Shown: positions 48,863 through 58,300 of the stretch, piece by piece
Numbering within the stretch: position 1 is the first letter of the stretch
Layout of the letters: each line of letters starts with the position of its first letter
Assembly (NCBI RefSeq): GCF_028596125.1
Contig: NZ_CP117229.1
Coordinates: 2,154,001 to 2,218,000, forward strand
DNA from: Listeria innocua
GTDB lineage: Bacteria; Bacillota; Bacilli; Lactobacillales; Listeriaceae
Length of the DNA: 64,000 nucleotides
Direction of reading: 5' to 3'
Program-made: the position numbers and the translations under genes
The notes under the pieces: model-generated
What the model was told of the DNA's origin: nothing
The model's input: the letters and a program-made list of their open reading frames with translations, nothing else
The model's database searches: none

Positions 48863-50094
48863 TTCTCATCACCTTCCACTTCTTTAAGCACCGTTCCTAG
48901 TTCTGTCAAAGCTGCGTCTAACATTAACTGCCGATCTTCTTCTGATAAATCGTCTAAATATCTACTCACACCACTTTCAAAATATAGAGCCTCCACAGTT
49001 TGATAAAAAGCTGATTCATCTTGTAACTTTTCGAAAGCTTGAGTTATTTCTTTACTCGCTAAATGCTGCTCATGCCAGTTCTTTAAATCGCTTTGGTTTG
49101 TCAGTTCTATTGTGAGTTTATGAACCCAAATAAAGGTGCTTCCCGTTAAGTCTGTTTCTTCTTGAAGCATTTGTAGCCAGTCAGTTGTATTTATTTTTTG
49201 TTTATTGGCCATTTGAACAATAACATGCAGAAAAAAGGAATTACTCTGACCTTGGTATGTAGCTAAAAGTTTTGTGATTTCCCGGTAAAAAGTATTGAGT
49301 TCGCTATTTTCAGGCAAGGTAATGATTACTTCTTCCCAAATAATAGGGCTGGTTGCTATGAAATCAATGGTCGTATTTGACGCCGATAATGTGACAATAC
49401 TCGCTCCTTTTCCGCCTGACTCTTTGCGGTTTCGTCCTTGAATATTTCCCGGGTAATAAACGCTTGGGGATTCTGCTAATAATTGGCGTTTATGGATGTG
49501 TCCGAGCGCCCAGTAATCAAATCCTTTTTTAGTGATTTCCTGAATGCGAAATGGTGCGTAAACGTCATGGTCTTCACTGCTTGATAGTTCAGAACCATGT
49601 AAAAGCCCGATATGAAAATCTGCCTCTCCTTGTTTATTATATTCGTTTATACGACTAGCACGAATGTGACGTTCTCCGTAGCTAAAGCCATAAATATGAA
49701 CAATTGCTCCATTCTTTGTTTCCATGGCAGCCATTTCAACTTGTTCTGAAAAAACATGAACATTTCCAGGTAATTGAAGTTTTTCCTTATGTTTCTCTAT
49801 AAAATCATGATTTCCGTGAATAATGAATGCTTTTATCCCAGCTTGCTCTAATCGCTTCATTTCTTTTGAAAAACGAGCTTGAGCACGGACACTTTGATCC
49901 TCACTATCATAAATATCTCCTGCAATTAATACAAATTCCACCGCTTCTTTTATTGCTATCGTTATGATGCGTTCCAACGATTGAAATGTACTTTCTTGTA
50001 CGGCAGAAAAAAGTGGTTGTGGCAATGTCGAAAGCCCAATGAAAGGACTATCCAGATGCAAATCTGCTATGTGTAAAAATTTGATTTCTTTCAT
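48859..50094 (-). CDS. yhaO: SbcD/Mre11-like metallophosphatase YhaO
   Basis: The product is 411 residues. Calcineurin-type metal motifs are in order: HIADLHLDSPF, AGDIYDSED, HGNHDF, LLHGSE and LGHIHKRQ. The C-terminal third is a capping domain. Partner of YhaN; DNA end processing is the inferred role. Confidence 0.92.
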   Translation of the reverse strand: MKEIKFLHIADLHLDSPFIGLSTLPQPLFSAVQESTFQSLERIITIAIKEAVEFVLIAGDIYDSEDQSVRAQARFSKEMKRLEQAGIKAFIIHGNHDFIEKHKEKLQLPGNVHVFSEQVEMAAMETKNGAIVHIYGFSYGERHIRASRINEYNKQGEADFHIGLLHGSELSSSEDHDVYAPFRIQEITKKGFDYWALGHIHKRQLLAESPSVYYPGNIQGRNRKESGGKGASIVTLSASNTTIDFIATSPIIWEEVIITLPENSELNTFYREITKLLATYQGQSNSFFLHVIVQMANKQKINTTDWLQMLQEETDLTGSTFIWVHKLTIELTNQSDLKNWHEQHLASKEITQAFEKLQDESAFYQTVEALYFESGVSRYLDDLSEEDRQLMLDAALTELGTVLKEVEGDEK

Positions 50095-50174
50095 GACTTT
50101 CGCCTCCTTAAAAAACCGAATATACGTTCTTATTATACCTTACTATCTCTTTACGTACAAGCATTTCAAATAAA

Positions 50175-50221
50175 AAAATGGTTCTACTATTTGCTAAATA
50201 AATAACAAATAATAGAACCAC
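50175..50221 (-). terminator. Terminator after the YheA-like gene
   Basis: TGGTTCTACTATTTG (50179-50193) pairs with CAAATAATAGAACCA (50206-50220), one mismatch, seven-T tail on the minus strand. Confidence 0.88.
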
Positions 50222-50236
50222 TTCGATTAATGAAAA

Positions 50237-50590
50237 TTAGTCGTTTGCTACGTTATATAGGTCTTGTAATGGCGTCATAATAATGCGATTTAGATCATTA
50301 ATAATTGTGCTCATTGCTTGCTCTTTTTCCATTAATTTAACGATTAGTTCATTTTCTTGAACTTCTTGTGCTACTTGTTGTGCAACATTTACTGTTTCGT
50401 CGTCAATTTCTTGACCAGTCATTTGTTTTTCTTGGATTGTTACTTGAACATCACGGAAACGTTCGAATTTTGCTTTTGCGTCCGCATTTTCGTTCACTTC
50501 ACGGTATGCATCTTGTAAGCTTATGAATTCAGGTGTTTCACGAATTCCTTTGTCTAAATCATGTGCTACATCATAAATATTAACTGCCAT
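50237..50590 (-). CDS. YlbF/YmcA-family protein, YheA-like (lmo2223-like)
   Basis: The product is 117 residues from ATG 50588-50590 ([22 protein letters not shown]), GGAGG upstream. All-helical Com_YlbF domain. Relatives act in RNase Y-linked RNA processing and biofilm/competence control in Bacillus; this paralogue's task is unknown. Probably followed by its own terminator and preceded by the DUF445 gene on the same strand. Confidence 0.88.
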
Positions 50591-50671
50591 TGATAAATCC
50601 TCCAAATATCTGTATTTGTCACTTCTGTTTCACTATAACAAAAAGTCGCATGTTATTCCAGTATAAAAGAA

Positions 50672-51805
50672 CTAAATCCACATCGCGAGTATTCCTTGAA
50701 TGATTCCGATAAATCCTCCTAAAATCCCGCCTAGATAGGTTATCATTTTTAATTCTCTACCGGAAATCTCTACAACAAGTTTTTCGATTTCAGGTAATGA
50801 AAAAGTCGCTATTTGTGTTTCGACAAGTTTTGCTAAGTCCATTCGCTCCACTATTTCTGCACTATGAGTCGCTACAAAATCAAGCATTCGCTCTACTGCA
50901 AAAGGAATCATTTTTTCTGTAATGGCGGATTCATAATTGCGTAGTATGCCTTGAATGGGTTGATTAAATAGTTTTTCGTGTGGAACAGCTTGAATAATTT
51001 CTGAAGTAAGCTGCCCTGCCAAATGTGCTTGTTTTTCTGTCGGGATAAGTTCTTGTAGCTCTTTTGCTTCAAAATTATGCCATTCAGTTGTTAGCAATTG
51101 GTTGATGATATTTTTAGTGTCTTCTTGGTTAATAAGTTTTAAGCCCTCTTGTTGAATTTTTTCTGAGAAACTATCGATATTGATGAACATTCTCGCCATG
51201 CTGCCCATTTTCCCATGTTCTTCAAAGAATTTTTGAAGCATTTGTTTAATCTGAATTTTGCCTGCTTCACTCGCTATAAAAACACTCATTTTACTCGTTA
51301 TTCTGTCTGTTACATGAGGTAGTTTTTTAGTTAGTTCGTTTTCTAGCATAGAAGGAATTAACTCGCTCATTTGTGTTGATTGTTTTGTTGTTAAAAAGCG
51401 GCTAATTTCAATCTCTAGCGTTCTTTCTAACCATGAAATAGAGCGAACTTCTGCATTTTCGTATCCTAAGTGGTGCAGTAATTCGTTCGTCGTTGTTTCT
51501 AATTTCATTTTTTCATGAAACATTTTTGTGATGGTTTCTGTTACTTCTCTTTGTAAATTCTCATCCAATAGTCTGGCGCGAATAGCATCCTCTGTTAGCA
51601 AATGACTTACCACTACTTTTCCAATATGTTCCGCTAGTTCATCGCGCCTTTTTGGAATTAGACCTGGTGTAAATGGTAAACGTTTATTAAATAGGTAAAC
51701 GGCTTTGTACGGACGAAAGAGCATTCGGATAGCGATATAATTCGTCATCGCTCCAATAAATCCGCCAATCACTGCCATTAAAAGTATCGTAAATAATACT
51801 GACAT
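50672..51805 (-). CDS. DUF445 membrane protein, YheB-like (lmo2224-like)
   Basis: The product is 377 residues from ATG 51803-51805 (MSVLFTILLMAVIGGFIGAMTNYIAIRMLFRPYKA, cited in part). The earlier ATG abuts GGAG. N-terminal membrane helix with the GAxTNxxAIRMLFRP family signature, long helical middle, C-terminal membrane helix YLGGILGGFIGIIQGILAM. Function unknown. Confidence 0.9.
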   Translation of the reverse strand: MSVLFTILLMAVIGGFIGAMTNYIAIRMLFRPYKAVYLFNKRLPFTPGLIPKRRDELAEHIGKVVVSHLLTEDAIRARLLDENLQREVTETITKMFHEKMKLETTTNELLHHLGYENAEVRSISWLERTLEIEISRFLTTKQSTQMSELIPSMLENELTKKLPHVTDRITSKMSVFIASEAGKIQIKQMLQKFFEEHGKMGSMARMFINIDSFSEKIQQEGLKLINQEDTKNIINQLLTTEWHNFEAKELQELIPTEKQAHLAGQLTSEIIQAVPHEKLFNQPIQGILRNYESAITEKMIPFAVERMLDFVATHSAEIVERMDLAKLVETQIATFSLPEIEKLVVEISGRELKMITYLGGILGGFIGIIQGILAMWI

Positions 51806-51855
51806 GTTTTGCATCTCCTAATATTTGTCTAGTAAAAGTGGTTTTATTATACGTG

Positions 51856-51887
51856 AAAAATCCCTAGACAACAATTGTTTCTAGGGA
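51856..51887 (-). terminator. Terminator after fumC
   Basis: TCCCTAGA (51861-51868) pairs with TCTAGGGA (51880-51887) around a self-complementary loop; minus tail TTTTTCAC. Confidence 0.75.
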
Positions 51888-51908
51888 AGTTCATTCTAAA
51901 GTATGAGA

Positions 51909-53276
51909 TTACAAATTAGTCATTTTTAGTGGGTCTATCCATAAATCGAATTCTTTTTCTGTTACAAAACCAGTTTTAATTGCTGCTTCTTTTAAAGTCG
52001 TATTTTCATCGAAGGCTAACTTGGCAATTCTGGCAGCTTTTTCGTAACCTATATGTGGATTCAAGGCTGTAACAAGCATCAGCGAATCATTTACTTTAGC
52101 TTCAATCACACTTTCATTGGCAGTTAGTCCTTCTAAACAATGAATTCGGAAGGAGCGCATACTATCAGAAAGTAATGTGATAGATTCTAAGAAATTAAAA
52201 ATAATTACAGGCTTATAAACATTTAATTCAAAATTACCTTGGCTTGCAGCAATATTAATCGTTGTATCATTTCCCATTACTTGAGCGGCCACCATCGTAA
52301 TTGCCTCACACTGTGTAGGGTTCACTTTTCCTGGCATGATGGAGCTGCCTGGTTCGTTAGCCGGGAGCGTTAGTTCACCAATGCCACTACGAGGACCACT
52401 TGCTAGTAGACGAATATCGTTAGCAATTTTCATTAAATCAGAAGCAAGGCTGCGAATGGCTCCATGGACGAAATTAATCGGGCTATGACTCGTTAAAGCG
52501 AAATATTTATTAGAATCAGAAGTAAAAGGATAACCAGTTTGTTTCATTAGTTCTTCTGCAACTTTATCACCAAAATCTTTGGAGGCATTTAATCCCGTTC
52601 CAACTGCTGTCCCGCCAATTGCAAGTGGTAAAATTGCTTTCATACTAGACTCAAGGTAGTTTTTATTATTTGTCAGACACGCTTCCCAGCCGCTAATTTC
52701 TTGACCAAGCGTTAGTGGAGTCGCATCTTGCAAATGTGTTCTACCAATTTTAACGAGTTGCATATACTGATTTTTCTTCGTCGTTAAAACTTCTTCCATT
52801 TTAGTTATTTCTGGTAAAAGTTTCGTTACTAAAGCTTGATAAGCAGCTATATGCATCGCTGTCGGAAATGTATCATTCGAGCTTTGCGACATGTTAACAT
52901 CATCATTTGGATGAACTTTTTCCTCACCTAAAGTTAAATTGGCAACGTGCGCAATAACTTCATTAACGTTCATATTGCTTTGCGTTCCGCTTCCCGTTTG
53001 CCAAACGACTAAAGGAAAATGTTCATCTAGTTCACCTTGAATGATTTGATCACAAACGTTTCCGATTGCTACCGATTTCGCTTCGGATAACTTTCCTTCT
53101 AAGGCATTCACTTTAGCCGCAGCTTTTTTCAACTGAGCAAAAGCGTAGATAATTTCTTTCGGCATATAATTATCACCAATAGCAAAGTTTCTTCTACTTC
53201 GCTCTGTTTGGGCTCCCCAGTACTTAGTCGCATCAACTGAAATTTCTCCAAGTGTATCACGTTCAATTCGTTCCAT
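51909..53276 (-). CDS. fumC: Fumarate hydratase, class II
   Basis: The product is 455 residues. Signature [15 protein letters not shown] in the catalytic loop, [14 protein letters not shown] and [16 protein letters not shown] for the other active-site regions. Interconverts fumarate and malate. Listeria has an incomplete TCA cycle, so it likely serves the reductive branch. Confidence 0.96.
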   Translation of the reverse strand: MERIERDTLGEISVDATKYWGAQTERSRRNFAIGDNYMPKEIIYAFAQLKKAAAKVNALEGKLSEAKSVAIGNVCDQIIQGELDEHFPLVVWQTGSGTQSNMNVNEVIAHVANLTLGEEKVHPNDDVNMSQSSNDTFPTAMHIAAYQALVTKLLPEITKMEEVLTTKKNQYMQLVKIGRTHLQDATPLTLGQEISGWEACLTNNKNYLESSMKAILPLAIGGTAVGTGLNASKDFGDKVAEELMKQTGYPFTSDSNKYFALTSHSPINFVHGAIRSLASDLMKIANDIRLLASGPRSGIGELTLPANEPGSSIMPGKVNPTQCEAITMVAAQVMGNDTTINIAASQGNFELNVYKPVIIFNFLESITLLSDSMRSFRIHCLEGLTANESVIEAKVNDSLMLVTALNPHIGYEKAARIAKLAFDENTTLKEAAIKTGFVTEKEFDLWIDPLKMTNL

Positions 53277-53345
53277 TTTGCCACCCCTTTTTATTCTATT
53301 TTATTATATTCCGGATGTTTACGCAAAACCAACAAATAATGTTCG

Positions 53346-54140
53346 CTATTCTGTTTTTTGAAGTGGTTTTATTTTAATCATTACAATGGTGAGAATTATT
53401 AATAAAGCGATCCAAGCTATTGAAATGAACAGTGTTGGTATAAAGTAGTCCATTGTTTTTTCTGACATTATTAGCATGGTTGCATTTTTGCTTAAGTAAG
53501 CAGGATTAAACATTTGTATCCAACCGCCAAAACCGCTAATAACACCTAAGAGAATGGCTGTAAATACGCTAATCATTGAAACTACGGCATTGCTATCAAA
53601 TACAGCACTGGCGAAAACGACCAAACTAATAACAAAAACAAACCAAAGTGCGTAGACAAAAAATCCTTCGATCAAAGAATTCATATCTAAATCGCCAAAT
53701 AAAAAATACGTGTAATATGCTGCTAAAACATAACCAATGAATAATGAACTTAAGCCAACAATACACTGCATAACCCACTTGGATAGGACATATTCTACGG
53801 CTGATACTGGTCTAGTCATAATAAAAGCAAGCATCCCTCTAGAACGGTCATTTTGAATGCAAGCCATCGCCGCGACAATCATAATGATAACTCCAATTTG
53901 ATCAAACTGAGAGCCAAGTGTTTGCGACATTACTTCTTGCGCTGATTGATTTCCCATCAAAGCGACAACTTGCTCCGCTTCTGCGCCAGTTCCGACCGCT
54001 TTAAGTATTTCTGGTAAAAAATAAAGCATTAATGGTTGTGTAAGTCCAAGAAGTGCAAAGACAATTGGCATCCAAATGATTCTCAAACTCCGCCGCTGTT
54101 CTAACCATTCTTTTCCGAGCAAAGCACTAAAATGCGTCAT
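53346..54140 (-). CDS. ABC-2 type permease (lmo2226-like)
   Basis: The product is 264 residues with six hydrophobic segments. NDRSRGMLAFIMTRPVSAVEYVLSKWV is typical of ABC-2 permeases such as NosY or the bacitracin/nisin type. Its start overlaps the ATPase stop by 1 nt. Substrate unknown. Confidence 0.88.
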   Translation of the reverse strand: MTHFSALLGKEWLEQRRSLRIIWMPIVFALLGLTQPLMLYFLPEILKAVGTGAEAEQVVALMGNQSAQEVMSQTLGSQFDQIGVIIMIVAAMACIQNDRSRGMLAFIMTRPVSAVEYVLSKWVMQCIVGLSSLFIGYVLAAYYTYFLFGDLDMNSLIEGFFVYALWFVFVISLVVFASAVFDSNAVVSMISVFTAILLGVISGFGGWIQMFNPAYLSKNATMLIMSEKTMDYFIPTLFISIAWIALLIILTIVMIKIKPLQKTE

Positions 54141-55042
54141 TATCTCACCTTCTCCATAAAAATTTCTTCTAGACTTTGGTGTCTGTTTTCTACACGAATC
54201 AGCTCACCTTTCGTTTTTAATAGTGCCTCTAGAATAGCTTCTGAGCCAGCTTTTTTATCTATAGCATACACTTGATAAACCATGCCTACCTTTTCGATTT
54301 TTTCAATATGCTGATTTTGATTAAGAAGCGCTAACCAAGCTTCCTCATCTCCAATAAATTCAACATCAAATACCGGGGAACTTTCTTCTTGCATAAGCTG
54401 TTCAACTGTTTTATCCGCAACTAATTCACCGTTTTTTATAATTGCAATACGGTCACAAATCTCTTCCGCATCTTTTAAAATATGAGTTGAAAACAAAATT
54501 GTCATTTCACTTTTCAGTTTTTCTAAAAGCACGATAATTTCCCGGCGACCAATTGGATCCAGTGCGGATACCGGTTCGTCCAAAACAAGCAATTCCGGTC
54601 GATGTAAAATTGCCTGAGCGATCCCAAGACGTTGCCGCATTCCTCCTGAATAGGTGCTAATTTTTTTGTTAGTACTATCTGCTAATCCAACTAGTAGTAA
54701 GACTTCTTTGATTCGCTCTTCTAAATCTTGTTTTTTCATGTTAGACAGTTTTCCCATAAAACGAAGACATTCTAATGCGCTCATCCAACCATAAAATTCT
54801 GGATATTGTGGTAAAAAACCAATTTTCTCACGCACTAACTTTGCTTCTTGGCCATCTAGTTTAATTTGACCCTCGTCTTGCGCTAAGATTTGGACAATCA
54901 TGTTAATCATTGTCGACTTACCCGCGCCATTTGGTCCGATTAAAGATACACATTCTTTATTATTTATAGTTAGATCGATTCCTTTAATAACCCATTTTCC
55001 GTTATATTTTTTCTTTAGTCCTTCGATTTCTAATTTTTTCAT
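54140..55042 (-). CDS. ABC transporter ATPase (lmo2227-like)
   Basis: The product is 300 residues. Walker A GPNGAGKST, signature YSGGMRQRLGIAQ, Walker B LLVLDEPVSALD, plus a C-terminal accessory domain of about 80 residues. CcmA/multidrug type. Operon with the PLDc_N protein and the permease; overlaps both by 1 nt. Confidence 0.92.
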   Translation of the reverse strand: MKKLEIEGLKKKYNGKWVIKGIDLTINNKECVSLIGPNGAGKSTMINMIVQILAQDEGQIKLDGQEAKLVREKIGFLPQYPEFYGWMSALECLRFMGKLSNMKKQDLEERIKEVLLLVGLADSTNKKISTYSGGMRQRLGIAQAILHRPELLVLDEPVSALDPIGRREIIVLLEKLKSEMTILFSTHILKDAEEICDRIAIIKNGELVADKTVEQLMQEESSPVFDVEFIGDEEAWLALLNQNQHIEKIEKVGMVYQVYAIDKKAGSEAILEALLKTKGELIRVENRHQSLEEIFMEKVR

Positions 55043-55239
55043 TAGCTTTCATCCTCTTTTCGCCCAAAAATAAAATATGCAATTGGACCAAAGATATTAA
55101 TAAATATAATGACAATTAACCAAATAATAGGGTTTTTACGGGTTTGCCAATTTTTAGCTAAATCTATAATCGCTGTTAAAAGTAAGGCTAAATAAAGAAT
55201 TATTACGGGAATTAGTAATGCTATTTGCGTTTTATCCAA
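55042..55239 (-). CDS. Small PLDc_N-domain membrane protein (lmo2228-like)
   Basis: The product is 65 residues. I start at TTG 55237-55239 (MDKTQIALLIPVIILYLALL), 8 nt after GAGG; a GTG three codons upstream directly touches it. Two membrane helices and the family ending NIFGPIAYFIFGRKED. Resembles bacitracin/lantibiotic-type immunity helper proteins found with ABC exporters. Function unknown. Confidence 0.8.
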   Translation of the reverse strand: MDKTQIALLIPVIILYLALLLTAIIDLAKNWQTRKNPIIWLIVIIFINIFGPIAYFIFGRKEDES

Positions 55240-55298
55240 TGTATTCACCTCATTTATTTGTTATACTCATTGTATAACAGTTATAATATTAAAGCAAT

Positions 55299-55344
55299 AT
55301 AAAAAAGCACATTTTACTAAGAATAAAGTAAAATGTGCTTTTTA
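55299..55344 (-). terminator. Terminator after the class A PBP gene
   Basis: Perfect 17-bp arms 55302-55318 and 55327-55343 (AAAAAGCACATTTTACT), T-run on the minus strand. Confidence 0.92.
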
Positions 55345-57489
55345 TTAGTTACCGATAGAATCAATTAAGTTTCCAATACCATCTGAAACTTTTCCGCCAA
55401 ATTCTTTTACTTTCTCGGCGCCTTTTTTAATCGTTTCGCCTGCTTCACCTGCTTTGTCTTTTACGCCACTCCAGAAGTCGCTGCCACTATTGTTGTCGGA
55501 TTCTTCTTCTTGTTTTTTCGCAGCAGTTTCTTGTGCGGCACTTTTAGTATCAAAGTCAGCAGATTTTTGGTAACGTAAGCCACTGTTCATTACATAATGA
55601 GCTAGGCTTGATACCCCGGCAGAGCTTGTTGTAGTGAGGTAATGGTCTTTGTCTGTTTTATCAAATCCCATCCAAACAGCGCCAACTAAATTAGGCGTGT
55701 AACCTACAAACCACTGATCTTTTGTCCCATTAGTATCATTGAAAGGAACTTGAGTCGAACCAGTTTTACCTGCCATTTCGTGACCGGAAACTGCTGCACT
55801 CTGACCAGTCCCAGTATTGATTACGTCAAGTAACATCGATGTCATTTCTGTTGAAACAGTTTTTGAGATAATTTGTTTTGTTTTTGGAACATTTTCATAA
55901 ACGGTATTTCCTGATGGATCAACAATTTTAGTAATGATATGCGATTCTGGTTTTGCGCCGTTATTGGCAAATGTAGCATAGGCAGTAGCCATTTCAACAG
56001 GCGAGGCACCTTTACTCATACCACCGAGCGCTAATCCAAGTGTTTGGTCTTTTTCTGGTACTTCGATGCCAAATTTTTCTACAGATTTAACACCTTTGTC
56101 AATACCGATTTGATCTAACAACCAGACCGCTGGCGCATTGATTGAGTTTGCCACCGCTTTGTACATTGGGACTTCTCCATTATAAATTCCGCCTACGTTG
56201 GTTGGAGTATAGTTTCCTTTGTACGTTACTTTTTCATCTTTTAACATCGAATCGACATTATAACCCGATTGAAGTGCTGGCGTATAGACAGCGAGTGGTT
56301 TCATCGTGGAACCTGGCTGAGCCTTCATTTGCGTAGCTCTGTTAAATCCACGGAAAACGTGCTCTCCTCGTCCACCAACAAGCGCCCTAATTCCTCCTGT
56401 TGCTGGATCCATTAGAACAGCTCCTGATTGGACAAGCGTGCCATCGTTCGCATTTCTAGGGAATAAAGAATCGTTATTATACACTTTTTCTAAAGAGGTT
56501 TGATAGTTTTGATCTAATTCCGTATAGATTTTATATCCTTTTTGCATAATTTCATCCTGAGTGATGTCAGCTTCATTTACTGCTTCATTGATAACTGCAT
56601 CAACATACCAAGGATATTTGTTTGCAAGTGGATCTTTTGATTGGTCATTTAAAACGATTTTGGTCGCTTTATATTTGTCGCCTTCTGCTTTGGTTATATC
56701 GCCGGTTTCAACCATAGCATTAAGTACCATGTTCCGTCGATTAGTTGCCTTTTCAATATGTTGATACGGGTCATAGGCGCTCGGTGCTTGGAGCAGTCCC
56801 GCAATAGTCGCAGCTTCCGGGATGTTTAAATCAGCTGCTGGCTTTCCAAAGTATTTCAAAGAAGCGTTCTCAACACCCCACTCCCCGTTTCCAAAGTAAG
56901 AGCGGTTTAAGTACATTTCCATAATTTCATCTTTGGAGTAGGTTTTTTCAATCTCTCGAGCCATAAAAATTTCCTTCGCTTTTCGCGTAAAGGTCTGTTC
57001 TTGGGTTAGCAAGGCATTTTTGGCAAGCTGTTGTGTGATAGTACTACCACCACCCGAAATTCCCCCGTTTGTAATCAGGTTAACTCCAGCACGAGCGATT
57101 CCTTTTAAGTCAAAGCCCTTGTGTTCATAAAAACGTCGGTCTTCAATGGATACGACTGCATTTTGGAGATTTTTAGAGATTTTATCAATTGATACAAAGG
57201 TTGCGTCAGTTGATGACAATTCTCCCGCTTTATCTCCGTCTTTATCGTAAACAATCGTGGCTGATTCTAAGCCTTTTTTCAAAGCATCTATATCTGCGGA
57301 CTTTGCTACTACAACAAGATAAATAATAAAACTTAATAAAAATACGAGTCCTGCAAGTAAAAAAATCTTGCCAATATGTTTGTTTTTCCAGAAGCGTCTA
57401 AATTTCCGCCATAAGGTGCTAATCCATTTTCCAATAAATCCAAAGAATGATTTAATGTATTTAATGAGTTGTTGTTTAAATTTGTCCAT
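55345..57489 (-). CDS. Class A penicillin-binding protein (lmo2229-like)
   Basis: The product is 714 residues. N-terminal basic cytoplasmic tail and membrane anchor (about 42-62). GT51 glycosyltransferase domain has EDRRFYEHKGFD with catalytic Glu116 and GGSTITQQLAKN. Transpeptidase motifs: S394TMK397, S449IN and K575TG. C-terminal tail is Lys/Glu-rich and low complexity (about 650-714). Polymerises and cross-links peptidoglycan. It stands alone, without recU. Reported as a beta-lactam target in L. monocytogenes. Confidence 0.94.
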   Translation of the reverse strand: MDKFKQQLIKYIKSFFGFIGKWISTLWRKFRRFWKNKHIGKIFLLAGLVFLLSFIIYLVVVAKSADIDALKKGLESATIVYDKDGDKAGELSSTDATFVSIDKISKNLQNAVVSIEDRRFYEHKGFDLKGIARAGVNLITNGGISGGGSTITQQLAKNALLTQEQTFTRKAKEIFMAREIEKTYSKDEIMEMYLNRSYFGNGEWGVENASLKYFGKPAADLNIPEAATIAGLLQAPSAYDPYQHIEKATNRRNMVLNAMVETGDITKAEGDKYKATKIVLNDQSKDPLANKYPWYVDAVINEAVNEADITQDEIMQKGYKIYTELDQNYQTSLEKVYNNDSLFPRNANDGTLVQSGAVLMDPATGGIRALVGGRGEHVFRGFNRATQMKAQPGSTMKPLAVYTPALQSGYNVDSMLKDEKVTYKGNYTPTNVGGIYNGEVPMYKAVANSINAPAVWLLDQIGIDKGVKSVEKFGIEVPEKDQTLGLALGGMSKGASPVEMATAYATFANNGAKPESHIITKIVDPSGNTVYENVPKTKQIISKTVSTEMTSMLLDVINTGTGQSAAVSGHEMAGKTGSTQVPFNDTNGTKDQWFVGYTPNLVGAVWMGFDKTDKDHYLTTTSSAGVSSLAHYVMNSGLRYQKSADFDTKSAAQETAAKKQEEESDNNSGSDFWSGVKDKAGEAGETIKKGAEKVKEFGGKVSDGIGNLIDSIGN

Positions 57490-57812
57490 GTAACTCTCCT
57501 ATCTTTCTACACGGTATTAAAGAAAACTGTAAACACAGTTATACACGTATTTTACGTTAAAACACAATTTTATGCCACCAACTTTAGACCGATTTTTGTA
57601 ATATTTTTGTAATAATCCATATTTCCTACATATTTATTTACTTCTTTTTTACAATTTCTTCATTTTAATGTTTCCAGTAGTTTAAAAAGGGTAGATATTA
57701 ATGTTACCATTACTAGTGTTTTGGTAATAATAATCGCCTATATACTGTGTACAACTAGTAATGGCAGCAAGTTTTACATGGGTTCATTAATAAGCCGGAA
57801 AGGATTTGGAAT
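57490..57812. promoter_or_regulatory. 323-nt divergent promoter region between the PBP gene and the ArsC-like gene
   Basis: No gene. For the PBP gene (minus) TTGTGT (57562-57567), 18 nt, TATAAC (57538-57543). For the plus gene a SigB-type promoter: GTTT (57670-57673), 15 nt, GGGTAG (57689-57694). The L. monocytogenes homologue lmo2230 is a known SigB regulon member. The stretch 57700-57790 looks like plain leader. Confidence 0.55.
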
Positions 57813-58238
57813 ATGACGCAAAAGCTGATCTACTTTTTATCACAAACGCATATTCGAAGTGCCATTGCTGAAGCTTGGGCGAAGAAACTTTCACTTAGCA
57901 ATGTCAAATTCATTAGCGGTTCTTGGCATAAATCCAAAGCAACTCCATTTATTGCAGAAGCGTTGAATGAGTTTGCGATTGAGCCACCTGAAAGCTTGTC
58001 TTATTCCCCTAGCTCTGAACTACTGGCAGATGCTGATCTCATTGTAACAATTTATGATTCTGCACATGAAACTGCACCACAATTTCCTGCTAACATACAA
58101 GAAAAAATTATTTATTGGGACATTGATGATCCAGAACAAGAAATAGCGTTACCCAAAAAATGGGCGAGTTATCAAGAAGTCTGTGATAACATTGCCTTAT
58201 CTGTAAAAAATTTAGAGCACGTATTGATAGAGGCTTAG
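57813..58238 (+). CDS. LMW-phosphatase/ArsC-fold protein lacking the catalytic cysteine (lmo2230-like)
   Basis: The product is 141 residues. The fold is clear: RSAIAEAWAKKL after the P-loop, ISGSWHKSKATPFIAEALNEF, LADADLIVTIYDSA and YWDIDDPEQEIA with the conserved Asp-Pro. But the P-loop reads YFLSQTHIRSA, so the C-x5-R nucleophile position is Leu9 rather than Cys. The resolving Cys pair of arsenate reductase is also absent; the only Cys is near residue 128. Calling it arsenate reductase is not supported. It is probably a stress-induced non-catalytic homologue. Confidence 0.8.
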   Translation: MTQKLIYFLSQTHIRSAIAEAWAKKLSLSNVKFISGSWHKSKATPFIAEALNEFAIEPPESLSYSPSSELLADADLIVTIYDSAHETAPQFPANIQEKIIYWDIDDPEQEIALPKKWASYQEVCDNIALSVKNLEHVLIEA

Positions 58239-58245
58239 ATTTCGT

Positions 58246-58273
58246 TGTCCCGCCACTCGTAGGCGGGACTTTT
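58246..58273 (+). terminator. Terminator after the ArsC-like gene
   Basis: GTCCCGCC (58246-58253) and GGCGGGAC (58261-58268), loop 7, tail TTTTATG. Short U-run, so partial readthrough to the CDF gene is likely. Confidence 0.8.
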
Positions 58274-58300
58274 ATGTTAAAAGAAAGGGGTATACATACT

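Noticed and set aside
57813-58238. Functional arsenate reductase
   Set aside because: All cysteines needed for the ArsC mechanism are absent.
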